Source: Calidihabitans tengchongensis
GTDB lineage: Bacteria; Sysuimicrobiota; Sysuimicrobiia; Sysuimicrobiales; Kaftiobacteriaceae
Direction of reading: 5' to 3'
DNA length: 64,000 bases
Assembly (NCBI GenBank): GCA_031459615.1
Contig: JAVKIE010000004.1
Location: 124,001 to 188,000, forward strand
Below, one piece after another: positions 41,128 through 49,736 of this stretch. The translations under genes were made by a program, and so were the position numbers. Below the pieces are notes generated by a model. The model was not told the origin of the DNA and did not search any database. It worked only from the letters and a program-made list of their open reading frames with translations. The number at the start of each line of letters is the position of its first letter. The first letter of the stretch is position 1.

Positions 41128-41205
41128 GGCGGCGGAACGCGCCACCGGCCGCCGGCACGGCGGTGGGGGCGCGCATCCCGCACAACCGTCGAGGGGGAGA
41201 CGAGC

Positions 41206-41703
41206 ATGGACGCCATGGGGAAGGACCGGAGGGGATTCACCCTCATCGAGATCGCCATCGTGGTGGCGATCATCGGCATCCTGCTGCTGATCGCGCTGCC
41301 GCTGTTCACCGGCGCGCGCACCCGGGCGTATGTGGCCGAGGCCCGCAGCCTGGCCTCCGAGTGGAAGGCGCTGGCGTGGAGCTGCCTGGTGGAGCGCAAC
41401 TTCCGGGAGTCACGCTGCGACAGTATGGCGGAGATCGGGTGGACGCCTCCGCCTGACAGCGACGCGTGGGACTGGACCGGAGGAGCGTTTGTGGCCTGCG
41501 GCATCGCGGCGGCCGGCACCATCAACCCCGCGACGCTGACCCCGTGCGCGGGAGCCACGGACAACACCAACAACGACTCGTACCTGGCGCTGGTCGTGCC
41601 GCCCAACACCACCACCAACCTGGTGACCAACCGCTACGTGCTGGTGATCCGGACCAACACCGGGGTCGTGCAGGAGAGCCCGGCCGACGGGTCGACGATC
41701 TAG
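41206..41703 (+). CDS. pilA: Type IV major pilin-like protein
   Basis: A 165-residue prepilin. The peptidase signature is KDRRG|FTLIE with Glu at +5, followed by a classic hydrophobic spine (IAIVVAIIGILLLIALPLF). The globular part has four cysteines (SCLVE, SRCDS, VACGI, TPCAG) that can form disulphides and a Thr/Asn-rich C-terminal region (DNTNNDS, PPNTTTNLVTN). ATG 41206 follows GAGGGGGAGACGAGC; ATG 41215 is possible. A 177-nt gap with its own promoter before the gene and four minor-pilin genes after it mark it as the main fibre subunit. Confidence 0.88.
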   Translation: MDAMGKDRRGFTLIEIAIVVAIIGILLLIALPLFTGARTRAYVAEARSLASEWKALAWSCLVERNFRESRCDSMAEIGWTPPPDSDAWDWTGGAFVACGIAAAGTINPATLTPCAGATDNTNNDSYLALVVPPNTTTNLVTNRYVLVIRTNTGVVQESPADGSTI

Positions 41704-41728
41704 CCGCCCGCCGGGTCCGGGGGGTCCT

Positions 41729-42211
41729 GTGGAGCAGCGGCGCGATTCCTGCCGGCAGGCGGGCGGGCGGCGGGACCAGACGGGCCTGGGCGCCCTCGAA
41801 GTCCTGCTGGCCCTGACCCTGGTGGCCGTCCTGGTGGCGGTGGGCCTGCCCCCCCTGCAGCGGTACCTGGCGCTGCGGGACCTGGAGCAGGCCGCCCGGG
41901 GCCTGGCCGCCGACCTGCGGCTGACCCAGCAGTATGCCCTGACCCAGCACGAGGCCTACCGCCTGGCCTACGCCGCGGGCCGCTACACCGTCGCCCGGGT
42001 CAGCGACGGCGCGGTCAGCAAGCAGGTGGACGTGCCGGCGTCGGTGACGGTCACCAGCACCTGGGCGGGGGACGCCGTCGAGTTCGCGCCCACGGGAGCG
42101 CCCGCGGCGGCGGGGTCGTTCTGCCTGACCGACGGGGCCACCGCCAGGCAAGTGGAGGTCCTGCCGACGACGGGGCGGGTCTCCGTCCAGGAGGTCCCGA
42201 CGTGTCCGTAG
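41729..42211 (+). CDS. Minor pseudopilin, GspH/FimT type
   Basis: A 160-residue prepilin-like protein with the signature TGLGALEVLLALTLVAVLVAVGLP; Glu +5 is kept, although the usual FTL is replaced by LGA. The following region (LRDLEQAARGLAADLRLTQQYALTQHEAYRL) is characteristic of GspH/FimT. Start GTG 41729 follows GGGGGGTCCT. It overlaps the next gene by 10 nt. It probably belongs to the tip-initiation complex of the pilus. Confidence 0.82.
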   Translation: MEQRRDSCRQAGGRRDQTGLGALEVLLALTLVAVLVAVGLPPLQRYLALRDLEQAARGLAADLRLTQQYALTQHEAYRLAYAAGRYTVARVSDGAVSKQVDVPASVTVTSTWAGDAVEFAPTGAPAAAGSFCLTDGATARQVEVLPTTGRVSVQEVPTCP

Positions 42212-42597
42212 GCGGCGAGAGAGGGATGACCCTGGTCGAGGTGGTGGCCGCCGTGGCGGTGTTCGGCCTGGTGGCCGCCGTCCTGACGGGGTTCTACCTC
42301 ATCGCCTCGACCCGCGGGCTGCTGGGGCGCGACACCACCGCAGCGGCGCTGCTGGCCCAGCAGCGCATCGAGCAGGCGCAGGTCCTGGCCTACGGCAGCC
42401 TGGCCGGCCTGGCCGGCACCGAGGTCCTGGACTCCCTGGGCGTCCCCGCCGCCGACGGCCCGTACACGCGGACGACGGTGGTGACCACGCCGGCGCTGGG
42501 AACATCCCGGCTCACCCAGGTGGACGTCACCGTGTCCTGGACGGACCAGAACATCCCCCGGCAGGTCACCCTGTCCACCCTGGTGGTCCAGCGATGA
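42202..42597 (+). CDS. Minor pilin, PilV/GspI type
   Basis: A 131-residue prepilin: ERG|MTLVEVVAAVAVFGLVAAVLTG, then the LLAQQRIEQAQ segment typical of PilV/GspI. It starts (GTG) inside the previous gene and its stop overlaps the next gene by 4 nt, so the minor pilins are translated as a coupled set. Confidence 0.82.
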   Translation: MSVGGERGMTLVEVVAAVAVFGLVAAVLTGFYLIASTRGLLGRDTTAAALLAQQRIEQAQVLAYGSLAGLAGTEVLDSLGVPAADGPYTRTTVVTTPALGTSRLTQVDVTVSWTDQNIPRQVTLSTLVVQR

Positions 42598-43673
42598 GTC
42601 CCTCCCGCGCCCAGCAGGGCCTGACGCTGCTGGAGACGGTGCTGGCCGTGGCGCTGCTGGCCCTGGTCCTGGCCGCAGTGTACGCCCTGGTGACCGTCGG
42701 TGCGCGCGGGTGGGCCGGACTGGTGGGCCAGGCCGACGTCCAGCAGCACCCGCGGGTGGCGGTGTCCCGGATCCTCGCCGAGGTGCGCCAGTCGCGGGAC
42801 TTCGTGATCTCCTCCGGCGGGACCAGCCTGGGGCTGGTGAAGGTCACCCGCCTGACCGCCGACGCCCTGCCGGGGGCGACGGCGGTCTCGGTGGAGGACG
42901 CCTCCCCGCTGGCCGCCGGCCGGCCCGTGACCCTGATCCGCCTCACCAGCGCCGAGACGGCATCCGCGGCATCCGTGGCGGGCACCACGGTCACCCTGTC
43001 GGCGCCTCTGGGCCTGCCCCACCGCCGCGGGGAGCCGGTCCGCCGGGGCCAGACCACCCTGGCCGCCCCCGCCGCCGCCGGGACCACCACGCTGGCCGTC
43101 GCGGACGCTGTCCTGGCAGCGGGGGATGCGGTGGCCGTGGGGACGGAGGGGCCGTTTGTCGTCACCGCGGTCGCCGGAACCAGCGCGACCGTGACGCCCG
43201 CGCTGGGCCGCTCCCACGCCGCCGGAGAGCCCGTGCAGCCGCTGGCGGTGGTGTACACGCTGGCCGGCACGCAGCTCCTGCGCAACGGGGTGGTGCTGGC
43301 GGACCTGCTGTCGGCTCCTCCGGGACGCGCCCTGTTCAGCGCTCCCGCCGCCGTCCTCGCCGCGGGGGTTCCGGTGGGAGCGACCCGGCTGTGCGTGGAC
43401 ACGGTCGCCGGCTTCTCCGCCGGAGACCGCGTGCAGGTCGGACAGGAGCTCTACGGGGTCCAGGCCTTCCCGGCGGACCGCCTCCAGGTGCTGAGCGTCG
43501 ACTCCGCCGCCGGCTGTCTTGTGGTCAGCCCCGGCGTCGCGTTCGCGCGCCCGGCCGGAACCCCCGTGCGGGTGATGGTGGTGGAGGTCAGCCTTCTGGC
43601 TTCCCAGTACAACGACGCCCTCGGCCAGACCCAGACCGCCGCCATCGTGTCCAGGGCGGCCCTGAGGAACTGA
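42594..43673 (+). CDS. Minor pilin, PilW/GspJ type, with inserted beta-repeat modules
   Basis: A 359-residue prepilin (QQG|LTLLETVLAVALLALVLAAVYALV), much longer than typical GspJ (about 200). Between about residues 95 and 335 lie three related modules of roughly 60 residues. Each has a pattern like TTLAVADAVLAAGDAVAVG...VTPALGRSHAAGEPV (others: ATAVSVEDASPLAAGRPVTL and ATRLCVDTVAGFSAGDRVQVG). They look like beta-rich surface or adhesin repeats. The C-terminal end (MVVEVSLLASQYNDALGQTQTAAIVSRAALRN) returns to the PilW pattern. It probably sits at the pilus tip. Confidence 0.8.
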   Translation: MSPSRAQQGLTLLETVLAVALLALVLAAVYALVTVGARGWAGLVGQADVQQHPRVAVSRILAEVRQSRDFVISSGGTSLGLVKVTRLTADALPGATAVSVEDASPLAAGRPVTLIRLTSAETASAASVAGTTVTLSAPLGLPHRRGEPVRRGQTTLAAPAAAGTTTLAVADAVLAAGDAVAVGTEGPFVVTAVAGTSATVTPALGRSHAAGEPVQPLAVVYTLAGTQLLRNGVVLADLLSAPPGRALFSAPAAVLAAGVPVGATRLCVDTVAGFSAGDRVQVGQELYGVQAFPADRLQVLSVDSAAGCLVVSPGVAFARPAGTPVRVMVVEVSLLASQYNDALGQTQTAAIVSRAALRN

Positions 43674-43686
43674 GGGGGGACCGACG

Positions 43687-45291
43687 GTGCTCGGGGTCCG
43701 GATTGCGTGCTTCGGCAAGATGAGGACGGCGTGCCCGGCTCTTGAGTCCCACACCGCGGACCGCTCGCCGGGTGAGCACGGGGCCGCCCTGGTGGCCGTG
43801 CTGGTCATCATCGTCCTGCTGACGGTGCTGGGCGCGGCCATGGTCAGCCTGGCCCTGACCGAGGTGACCATCGCCTTCGCCCAGGCCGACGCCGCCGCCG
43901 CCCAGGCGCTCGCCGACGCCGGCGCGGCGCGGGCCGCCTACGAACTCAGCGTCGACCCGGCGTGGCCGGGCGGGACCGGCTCCCTGGGCGGAGGGCAGTA
44001 CCAGGTGACCGTCGCCGGCGGCGGGACCGTCGCGGTGATCGATGCCGTGGGCACCCAGGGCGGGGGACGCCGCCGGGTGGCCACCGCCGTCGTGGTCCTG
44101 CCGCCGTTCCTGGCGTACGCGGTCCTGGCCAACACCACCGCCACCCTGGGCGGTCCCGCGCCGGGGCTGGTCGTCCGCAACGGTCTGCCGTCGGCTGACG
44201 CCGGCGCAGCCCACGCCAGCAACCGCCTGGGAGCGGCCACGGCGCTGACCGTGAGCACCGCCACGGCCACCGTGGCGGGGGGCCTGACGGCCCAGGGGAC
44301 CATCGCCGGGGTCAGCTGCGCCACCTGGCCGTGGCGGTGCAGCGAGACCTTCGGGGTGCTGCCGTTTCCGCGCCTGGACGTCGACGGCGCGGGGGCCGGC
44401 AGCCTGCAAAGCCGCGCCCGCGCCGCCGTGGATCCTGTGGACGGCCTGAACCTGTACTTCCGGGGAGGGGACCGGACCAGCCGGTGCCGCAGCGGCGGGG
44501 CGTGGAACTTCGGCGCCAACGAGACCCAGCGGTGCTGGGACAAGTACGTGAACGACCGCGGGGGCGTGCTGGGCGCGGGGATGGCCGGCGCGGTGTTCTA
44601 CGTGGAGTTCAACCCCAACGAGAACACCAGCTACCGCCAGCCCATCGGCGGACCTCCAGGCCCCCGCACCGTGGACTGCATCGGATGGGAGTCGGCCACC
44701 GAGACCCTGTGCCTGCGCGCGCGGCCGGCCCAGGCCCGGGGATCGTGCGCGCCTCCGGCCCTGCCGTGCGGGAACATCGAGTACCCCCAGAGCGCCCTCC
44801 GGCAGGTCACCGGCACCATCGTGGTCTTCCGCCGGGGGGCCGGGACCACGGTGGTGGGAGATGCGGTCCTGGAAAACCCTGCCCTGCGCACGACGGACTA
44901 CCTCCACGCGTCCTGGGGCCCCGACCCCGCCCTGCTCGCCGCGGGACGGCTGCTGCTGGCGTCGTCGGGCGCGGCCGCATCCGCGCGCACCGTGATCCTG
45001 CGCGGCGTGGTCTACACCCTGGCCGGCCAGGACAACCCCGACGCGGCCGGCCAGCTGCAGGGATCGGCCTCCTCCGGCATCGCGATCCAGCACGGCGCCG
45101 ATCAGGTCGCGGTGGTCATCCTGGGGGTGCTGATGTCCAACGGGTCCATCACCGTCCAGGACACCGCCGCCAACGGGGGCACGGTGGCGGTCGAGTTCGA
45201 CCCGGCCGCCCTGGACGCTCTGCCGGGCCCGTTCGCCTCCGCCACACCCGCCCGCGTCGTCATTCCCCTGTCGTGGTCCAGCGGGGATTGA
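43687..45291 (+). CDS. PilX-like pilus-associated protein with large C-terminal domain
   Basis: A 534-residue protein. After about 30 unconserved residues comes GEHGAALVAVLVIIVLLTVLGAAMVSLALTE, the PilX-type hydrophobic N-terminus (no canonical processing Glu at +5), followed by an AQADAAAAQALADAGAARAAYEL helix. The rest is a secreted beta-rich, Cys-containing domain of unknown fold (three Cys pairs around residues 215-355, for example CATWPWRC and CAPPALPC). GTG 43687 follows GAGGGGGGACC. It closes the pilin set before pilM. Confidence 0.75.
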   Translation: MLGVRIACFGKMRTACPALESHTADRSPGEHGAALVAVLVIIVLLTVLGAAMVSLALTEVTIAFAQADAAAAQALADAGAARAAYELSVDPAWPGGTGSLGGGQYQVTVAGGGTVAVIDAVGTQGGGRRRVATAVVVLPPFLAYAVLANTTATLGGPAPGLVVRNGLPSADAGAAHASNRLGAATALTVSTATATVAGGLTAQGTIAGVSCATWPWRCSETFGVLPFPRLDVDGAGAGSLQSRARAAVDPVDGLNLYFRGGDRTSRCRSGGAWNFGANETQRCWDKYVNDRGGVLGAGMAGAVFYVEFNPNENTSYRQPIGGPPGPRTVDCIGWESATETLCLRARPAQARGSCAPPALPCGNIEYPQSALRQVTGTIVVFRRGAGTTVVGDAVLENPALRTTDYLHASWGPDPALLAAGRLLLASSGAAASARTVILRGVVYTLAGQDNPDAAGQLQGSASSGIAIQHGADQVAVVILGVLMSNGSITVQDTAANGGTVAVEFDPAALDALPGPFASATPARVVIPLSWSSGD

Positions 45292-45346
45292 CCTGCGCGG
45301 CGCCGGGGGAACTGCCGGCGGCCGGCGCGAATACAGGGCGGGGTGC

Positions 45347-46429
45347 GTGAACGCGGTCATGCCGGCGCTTGCGGACGTTCTGCAGATCGGCGCGGTGGCG
45401 GCGGGCGTGGACGTCGGCCGGGCCGCCATCAAGATCGCCGAGATCCGGCGGACCGCGCGCGGGGTGGAACTCCACCGCGCGGCAGTGGCGCCCACCCCGC
45501 CGGGAGCCGTGGCGGGGGGCGTGATCCTGGACCCTGCCGCCGTCGGATCCGCCGTGGACGCCCTGCGGCGGCGCACGGGGATCCGCTCGCGCCGCGCCGT
45601 GGTGGCGGTGACCGGCCAGAACGTCCTGGCCCGGGTCCTGCGCCTGCCACCCATTCCCGAGGAGGAAGTACGGCAGGCCATCCGCTGGGAGGCCGAGCGC
45701 CACCTGCCGATCCCCGTGGACGAGGCCGTCACCGACGTCCAGGCGGTGGGCGAGGTCACCGAGGACGGCCAGCGCCGCCTGGAGGTGCTGCTGGCCGCCG
45801 CGCCCGAGTCGGTCGTCCTCGCCCACGTCCAGGCGGTGGAGCGCGCCCGCATGACGGTGGAGGCGGTGGAGGTGGGCGCGCTGGCCATGGTGCGCGGGCT
45901 GGGCCACACCGACACCCGGGGCACGCGGGCCCTGGTCAACCTGGGCGCGTCGACCACCGACGTGGCCGTGGTCCGCGACGGCGTGCCCCAGTTCACCCGT
46001 ACGATCCCGGCCGGGCTGGAGACGGCGGCCGCAGCCGTGGGCCGCCTGGCCGGTGTGGACGCCGCCGCCGCGCAGCAGGTTCTGGCGCGCTACGGGCTGG
46101 GGTGGGACGAAAGCCTCCCCGAGCTGCCGCCGGGCACATACGCCACCGAGGTCACCGCGGCCCTGGAGGAGGTGGTGACCCAGCTGCGGCGCACCCTGGA
46201 CTTCGTCCGCGCCCAGTTCGCCGGGGTCACGGTGTCCGAGATCGTCCTGTGCGGCGGGGGCGCCCGGCTGCGCCACATGGACCGCCACCTGACCGCCGAA
46301 CTGGACCTGCCGGTCACCGTCGGCGTCCCCCCGGTCCGGGCGCGCGCCGGCCGGCGGGGAGAACAGCACGACGCCATCTCCCCCCAGCTGGCCGTGGCGG
46401 TCGGGCTGGCGCTGCGGACGGTGGGGTGA
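45347..46429 (+). CDS. pilM: Type IV pilus assembly protein PilM
   Basis: A 360-residue actin-like (FtsA-type) cytoplasmic ATPase that binds the N-terminus of PilN. Motifs are AAGVDVGRAAIKIAEI (phosphate 1), RLPPIPEEEVRQAIRWEAERHLPIP (PilM signature), ALVNLGASTTDVAVV (phosphate 2) and IVLCGGGARLRHM (adenosine). GTG 45347 is the start. It is followed by pilN and pilO, the normal order. Confidence 0.94.
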   Translation: MNAVMPALADVLQIGAVAAGVDVGRAAIKIAEIRRTARGVELHRAAVAPTPPGAVAGGVILDPAAVGSAVDALRRRTGIRSRRAVVAVTGQNVLARVLRLPPIPEEEVRQAIRWEAERHLPIPVDEAVTDVQAVGEVTEDGQRRLEVLLAAAPESVVLAHVQAVERARMTVEAVEVGALAMVRGLGHTDTRGTRALVNLGASTTDVAVVRDGVPQFTRTIPAGLETAAAAVGRLAGVDAAAAQQVLARYGLGWDESLPELPPGTYATEVTAALEEVVTQLRRTLDFVRAQFAGVTVSEIVLCGGGARLRHMDRHLTAELDLPVTVGVPPVRARAGRRGEQHDAISPQLAVAVGLALRTVG

Positions 46430-46498
46430 CAGGCCTGCCGATGGAGGGCGCGCGGCGGGGTCGCCACATGTCGCGGGCGGGCGCCAGGGTGTCTTGAG

Positions 46499-47047
46499 GT
46501 GCGCATCGTCCTGAACCTGCTTCCGCCTTCGGTGGTCCAGCGCCGGCGCCGGGCCGCGCGCCGGCGGGTGCTGATCGGCCTGCCGCTGATCGGCGCCGCG
46601 GCGGCCGCCGGGGCGTGGGCGGTGATCCAGGTGTCGCTGCACCAGGCCCGGGCGGCGGTGGAGGACGTCGGCCGGCAGCTGCAGGTCGTCCAGCCCATTG
46701 CGGTGGAGGTCCTGCGCCTGCAGGCGGAGATCGCCGACCTCGAGGAGCGCCGCCGCGCGCTGGCGGCCCTGGCCGGCCAGCAGGTTCCCCGTACTCCCGT
46801 GCTCGACGAGATCAGCCGGACCATCCCGCACGACGCCTGGTTGCAGTCCCTGACCATCGACGGGCAGACGGTGTCCCTGGGGGGCCAGTCGCTCACGCTG
46901 CGGTCGGTGGCGGAGTTCGCCTCCTCCCTGGAGGCCTCGCCGGTGTTCTCCGGAGTGCGGGTGGCGAGCCTCCAGCAGGTCTCCACCGCCCCGCGCCCCG
47001 TCGTCCAGTTCCGCATCGACGCCCGGCTGGAGGGCCGCGCCCCGTGA
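46499..47047 (+). CDS. pilN: Type IV pilus assembly protein PilN
   Basis: A 182-residue bitopic protein. The cytoplasmic N-terminus MRIVLNLLPPSVVQRRR carries the NLLP motif that docks PilM. It is followed by one membrane helix (about residues 25-45), a coiled coil and a small periplasmic/external ferredoxin-like domain. Its stop overlaps the pilO start as GTGA. Confidence 0.9.
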   Translation: MRIVLNLLPPSVVQRRRRAARRRVLIGLPLIGAAAAAGAWAVIQVSLHQARAAVEDVGRQLQVVQPIAVEVLRLQAEIADLEERRRALAALAGQQVPRTPVLDEISRTIPHDAWLQSLTIDGQTVSLGGQSLTLRSVAEFASSLEASPVFSGVRVASLQQVSTAPRPVVQFRIDARLEGRAP

Positions 47048-47592
47048 GCCCCCTGCGGCCACGGGAACGGACGCTGCTGGGCGCGGGCGCGGCGGTGCTG
47101 GCCGGGGTGCTCCTGGGTGGCCTGCTGTACCTGCCCGCCCTGCTGGACCTGACCGCCGCCCGGCGGGAGGTCGTACGGAAGAGCGCGGAGCTGCGCCGCG
47201 CGACCGCCCTGGCACAGCAGCGCCCGGAGGTGGAGAGTCGGTACGCCGCCGAACGGCGGGCCGCCGAGCAGCTGCTCACCCGCATCCCGCGCGAGCCCGA
47301 CCTGCCCGACCTGATCGTGCGCCTGGACGGGGCGCTGAGCGGAAGCGGTGTCGAGCTGATGGAGGTCACGTTTCCCCCCGAGACGTCTTCCCCGGCCTCC
47401 CCGGCCGAACCCGCCCCGGTGAGCGCCCTGCCGGTGCAGATCCGGGTGCGGGGACGCTATCCCCAGGTGCGCGCCCTGGTGGAGGCCATCGAGCGGTCCC
47501 CGCGCCTGCTGGTCATCGACCGCGTGATGGTGACCGGGGCCGAGGCAGGCGTCGTCGCCGAACTGCAGATGCGCGCACTGTACAGGCGGTGA
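47044..47592 (+). CDS. pilO: Type IV pilus assembly protein PilO
   Basis: A 182-residue partner of PilN: short N-terminus, one membrane helix (about residues 11-34), a coiled coil with LTAARREVVRKSAELRRA, then the PilO domain (LPDLIVRLDGALSGSGVELMEVTF, LPVQIRVRGRYPQVRALVEAIERSPRLLVID). The frame is open further upstream only in the shadow of pilN. No pilP or pilQ follows in this window. Confidence 0.9.
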   Translation: MSPLRPRERTLLGAGAAVLAGVLLGGLLYLPALLDLTAARREVVRKSAELRRATALAQQRPEVESRYAAERRAAEQLLTRIPREPDLPDLIVRLDGALSGSGVELMEVTFPPETSSPASPAEPAPVSALPVQIRVRGRYPQVRALVEAIERSPRLLVIDRVMVTGAEAGVVAELQMRALYRR

Positions 47593-47669
47593 GACTGTCG
47601 GGAGGGGGGACCGGGGAACAGGGAAGAAGGGGGCGCGGGAATGCGGGGAGCGAACGTGGGAGACGAGGA

Positions 47670-48683
47670 GTGAGCCGGTGGGTGCGGGTGGGTCTGCTGG
47701 CGCTGGGGGCAGCGCTCCTGGCCGCCTTCCTGGCGTCGGTGGATTACCCCGCCGCCCGCGCGGCCCTGGAGGGGGTGGATCCGGCACGGGCCGCCGTGGC
47801 CCTCGTCCTGCTGGCGGCCAACGTCGCCGTCAAGGCCGTCCGCTGGCGCCTGATGGCCGCGCGTCTGACCGGCCGCCGGCTGCCCCTGCCGGCCGCCGCC
47901 GCCGCGGTCCTGGCCGGCGTCGCGTCGGCCAGCGTGAGCCCCGCCCGCGGGCTGGACCTGGCCAAGCCTTTGCTGTTGCACGGCAGCCACGGGGTTCCCA
48001 TGGCCTCCACGACCGCGGCGGTGGTGGTGGAGCGGCTGCTGGATGGCGCCGCCCTGGCGGTCGTCTTCGGCCTCTCCCTGGCGGTGGCGCCCCCGGGAGG
48101 CCGGCCGGACGTCATCCCGGTCCTGGCGGCCATCGCCGCGCTGGCGGCGGCGGCGGGCGGGCTGCTGTGGCGTCCCCGGTTCCTGATCGAACCGGCCCAG
48201 GCGCTGGCCCGGCGGCTGCCGGCACCGCGGCGGGAGGAGGTCGCGGCGTCGCTGGACCGCTTCGCCCGCGGCCTGGACGACTGGCGGCGCAGCGGCCTGA
48301 TGGCGCCGCTGCTGGCGCTGTCGGTGGTCGCGGCGGGCCTGGAGGTGGCGCGCCTGCACAGCGTGCTGGCGGCCGTCCACCGCCCGGCCGGGCCGACCCA
48401 GGTCGCCCTGGCATTCAGCGCGGCCAACCTGGTGGCAGCGCTGAGTTTCATCCCGGGAGGCCTGGGGGTGACCGAACTGTCCCTGGCCCACCTGCTCCAG
48501 AGGCTGAGCCCGGGGCCCGACGCCTCGGCCGCCGTCCTGCTGGACCGGACGCTGTCGTACTACCTGGTGGTGGCCGCCGGAGCCGTCGTCCTGCTCCTGG
48601 CCGCGCGCCGCGCGCCGCCGGCAGGTGAGGACACCCGGAGCCGCCGAATGCCGTACGGGACGTCCCGGAGCGTGATCCGGTGA
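47670..48683 (+). CDS. Polytopic membrane protein, LPG synthase transmembrane (UPF0104) family
   Basis: A 337-residue protein with about seven or eight membrane helices. It shows the family features NVAVKAVRWRLMA near residue 50, ASVSPARGLDLAKPLLL, VVVERLLDGAAL and the late FSAANLVAALSFIPGGLGVTE block. Relatives include flippase or lipid-modifying domains such as the membrane half of MprF and many uncharacterised proteins. GTG 47670 lies immediately after GAGGAG, too close for ideal spacing; GTG 47682 is an alternative. The stop overlaps the PilZ gene by 4 nt. Its link to pili is by position only. Confidence 0.8.
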   Translation: MSRWVRVGLLALGAALLAAFLASVDYPAARAALEGVDPARAAVALVLLAANVAVKAVRWRLMAARLTGRRLPLPAAAAAVLAGVASASVSPARGLDLAKPLLLHGSHGVPMASTTAAVVVERLLDGAALAVVFGLSLAVAPPGGRPDVIPVLAAIAALAAAAGGLLWRPRFLIEPAQALARRLPAPRREEVAASLDRFARGLDDWRRSGLMAPLLALSVVAAGLEVARLHSVLAAVHRPAGPTQVALAFSAANLVAALSFIPGGLGVTELSLAHLLQRLSPGPDASAAVLLDRTLSYYLVVAAGAVVLLLAARRAPPAGEDTRSRRMPYGTSRSVIR

Positions 48684-49729
48684 TCACCGAAAGCCCCGAA
48701 GCCCGGCGCGAACGACAGGCCTGTCCGGTGTGCCGGTGCCCGCAGCGGCGCATGATCGAGCGGATGCGCCAGATCAGCCGGGTGCCCTACCGGGACATCC
48801 TGGCGACCCTGGACCCGGCGGCCGGGATTTCGCTGCGCTCTCTCATCCGCCATTTCACCCGGGGCCACACCGAGTTCGCGCCCGCCGAGGACCTGCCGCT
48901 GCCGTCCTGGCTGCTGGAGGATGAGACCGAGCTGGACCGGTACATGCGGGAGGCGGGGTTCTGCCGTACCATCGAGGATCTCTGCCCCCACGTGCCGCCG
49001 GGTGTCATCTCCACCTGCGAGCGGATCGGACACGCCGAGTGCGCCCGCTTCCGGCTCTACACCTTCCGGGAGCGCCTGCTGGATGCCGAGGGCCGGGCCG
49101 GCCCGCCATCACCCGAGGCCAGCCGCCCGACCGAAGCCGTGTCCCTCACCGAGCCCCTGACGGTCCATCAGGCCGTGGAAGTGGAGAGCCTCGCCGGCAC
49201 CCAGGGCGGCGTCTTCGCCAGCACCGTGCTGGCCATCGAACCCGACGCGATCCGCATCGCCCTCCCCACGCGGCTGACGGAAACCCTCAGCCTCACCCCG
49301 GGAGACCGGCTGGCCGTCCACTATCAGGGGCGGATTTCCAAGTACGCCTTCGAGACCACCGTGCGGGCGGTCCGGGGGCGGGAGGTGGACCTGGCCGCGC
49401 CCGCCTCGGTGGGCATCGCCTCCCGCCGCAGTCCCCGGGTGCGGCTGCGGGACTCGGCGGTGCGCGTGATCCGGGTGGAGCAGGGCGGCCGGGAAGTGGC
49501 CGGAGTGGCCCTGGACGCCAGCCTCCAGGGGGTGCGGGTGCAGGCGGCAGCCGACCTGGTGCTGTGGGAGCGGGTGAGGGTCATCGTGTCTCTCCCCGAT
49601 GGCCCCCTCGCCGCCGACGGAGAGGTCGTCCGGGTGGAACCCTCCGGGGCGGACCAGCGGGCATACGGAATTTACTTCATCGGCCTGGGGGCCGACAGCC
49701 TGGCCCGGCTGCGGCGGCTGGGAGGCTGA
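48680..49729 (+). CDS. PilZ-domain (YcgR-like) c-di-GMP receptor with N-terminal Cys/His-HTH-like domain
   Basis: A 349-residue protein in two parts. The C-terminal 200 residues are a YcgR-type N domain (LTVHQAVEVESLAG...GDRLAVHYQG) plus a PilZ domain with the c-di-GMP motif SRRSPRVRLR and ALDASLQGV. The N-terminus reads ACPVCRCPQRRMIERM...VPYRDILATL...SLRSLIRHFTRGH, a CxxC, helix-turn-helix and His-rich pattern like small zinc-stabilised DNA-binding modules. A c-di-GMP-responsive regulator of surface motility is inferred. It is coupled to the upstream membrane protein by overlapping ATG/TGA. Confidence 0.82.
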   Translation: MITESPEARRERQACPVCRCPQRRMIERMRQISRVPYRDILATLDPAAGISLRSLIRHFTRGHTEFAPAEDLPLPSWLLEDETELDRYMREAGFCRTIEDLCPHVPPGVISTCERIGHAECARFRLYTFRERLLDAEGRAGPPSPEASRPTEAVSLTEPLTVHQAVEVESLAGTQGGVFASTVLAIEPDAIRIALPTRLTETLSLTPGDRLAVHYQGRISKYAFETTVRAVRGREVDLAAPASVGIASRRSPRVRLRDSAVRVIRVEQGGREVAGVALDASLQGVRVQAAADLVLWERVRVIVSLPDGPLAADGEVVRVEPSGADQRAYGIYFIGLGADSLARLRRLGG

Positions 49730-49736
49730 GAGGGAC

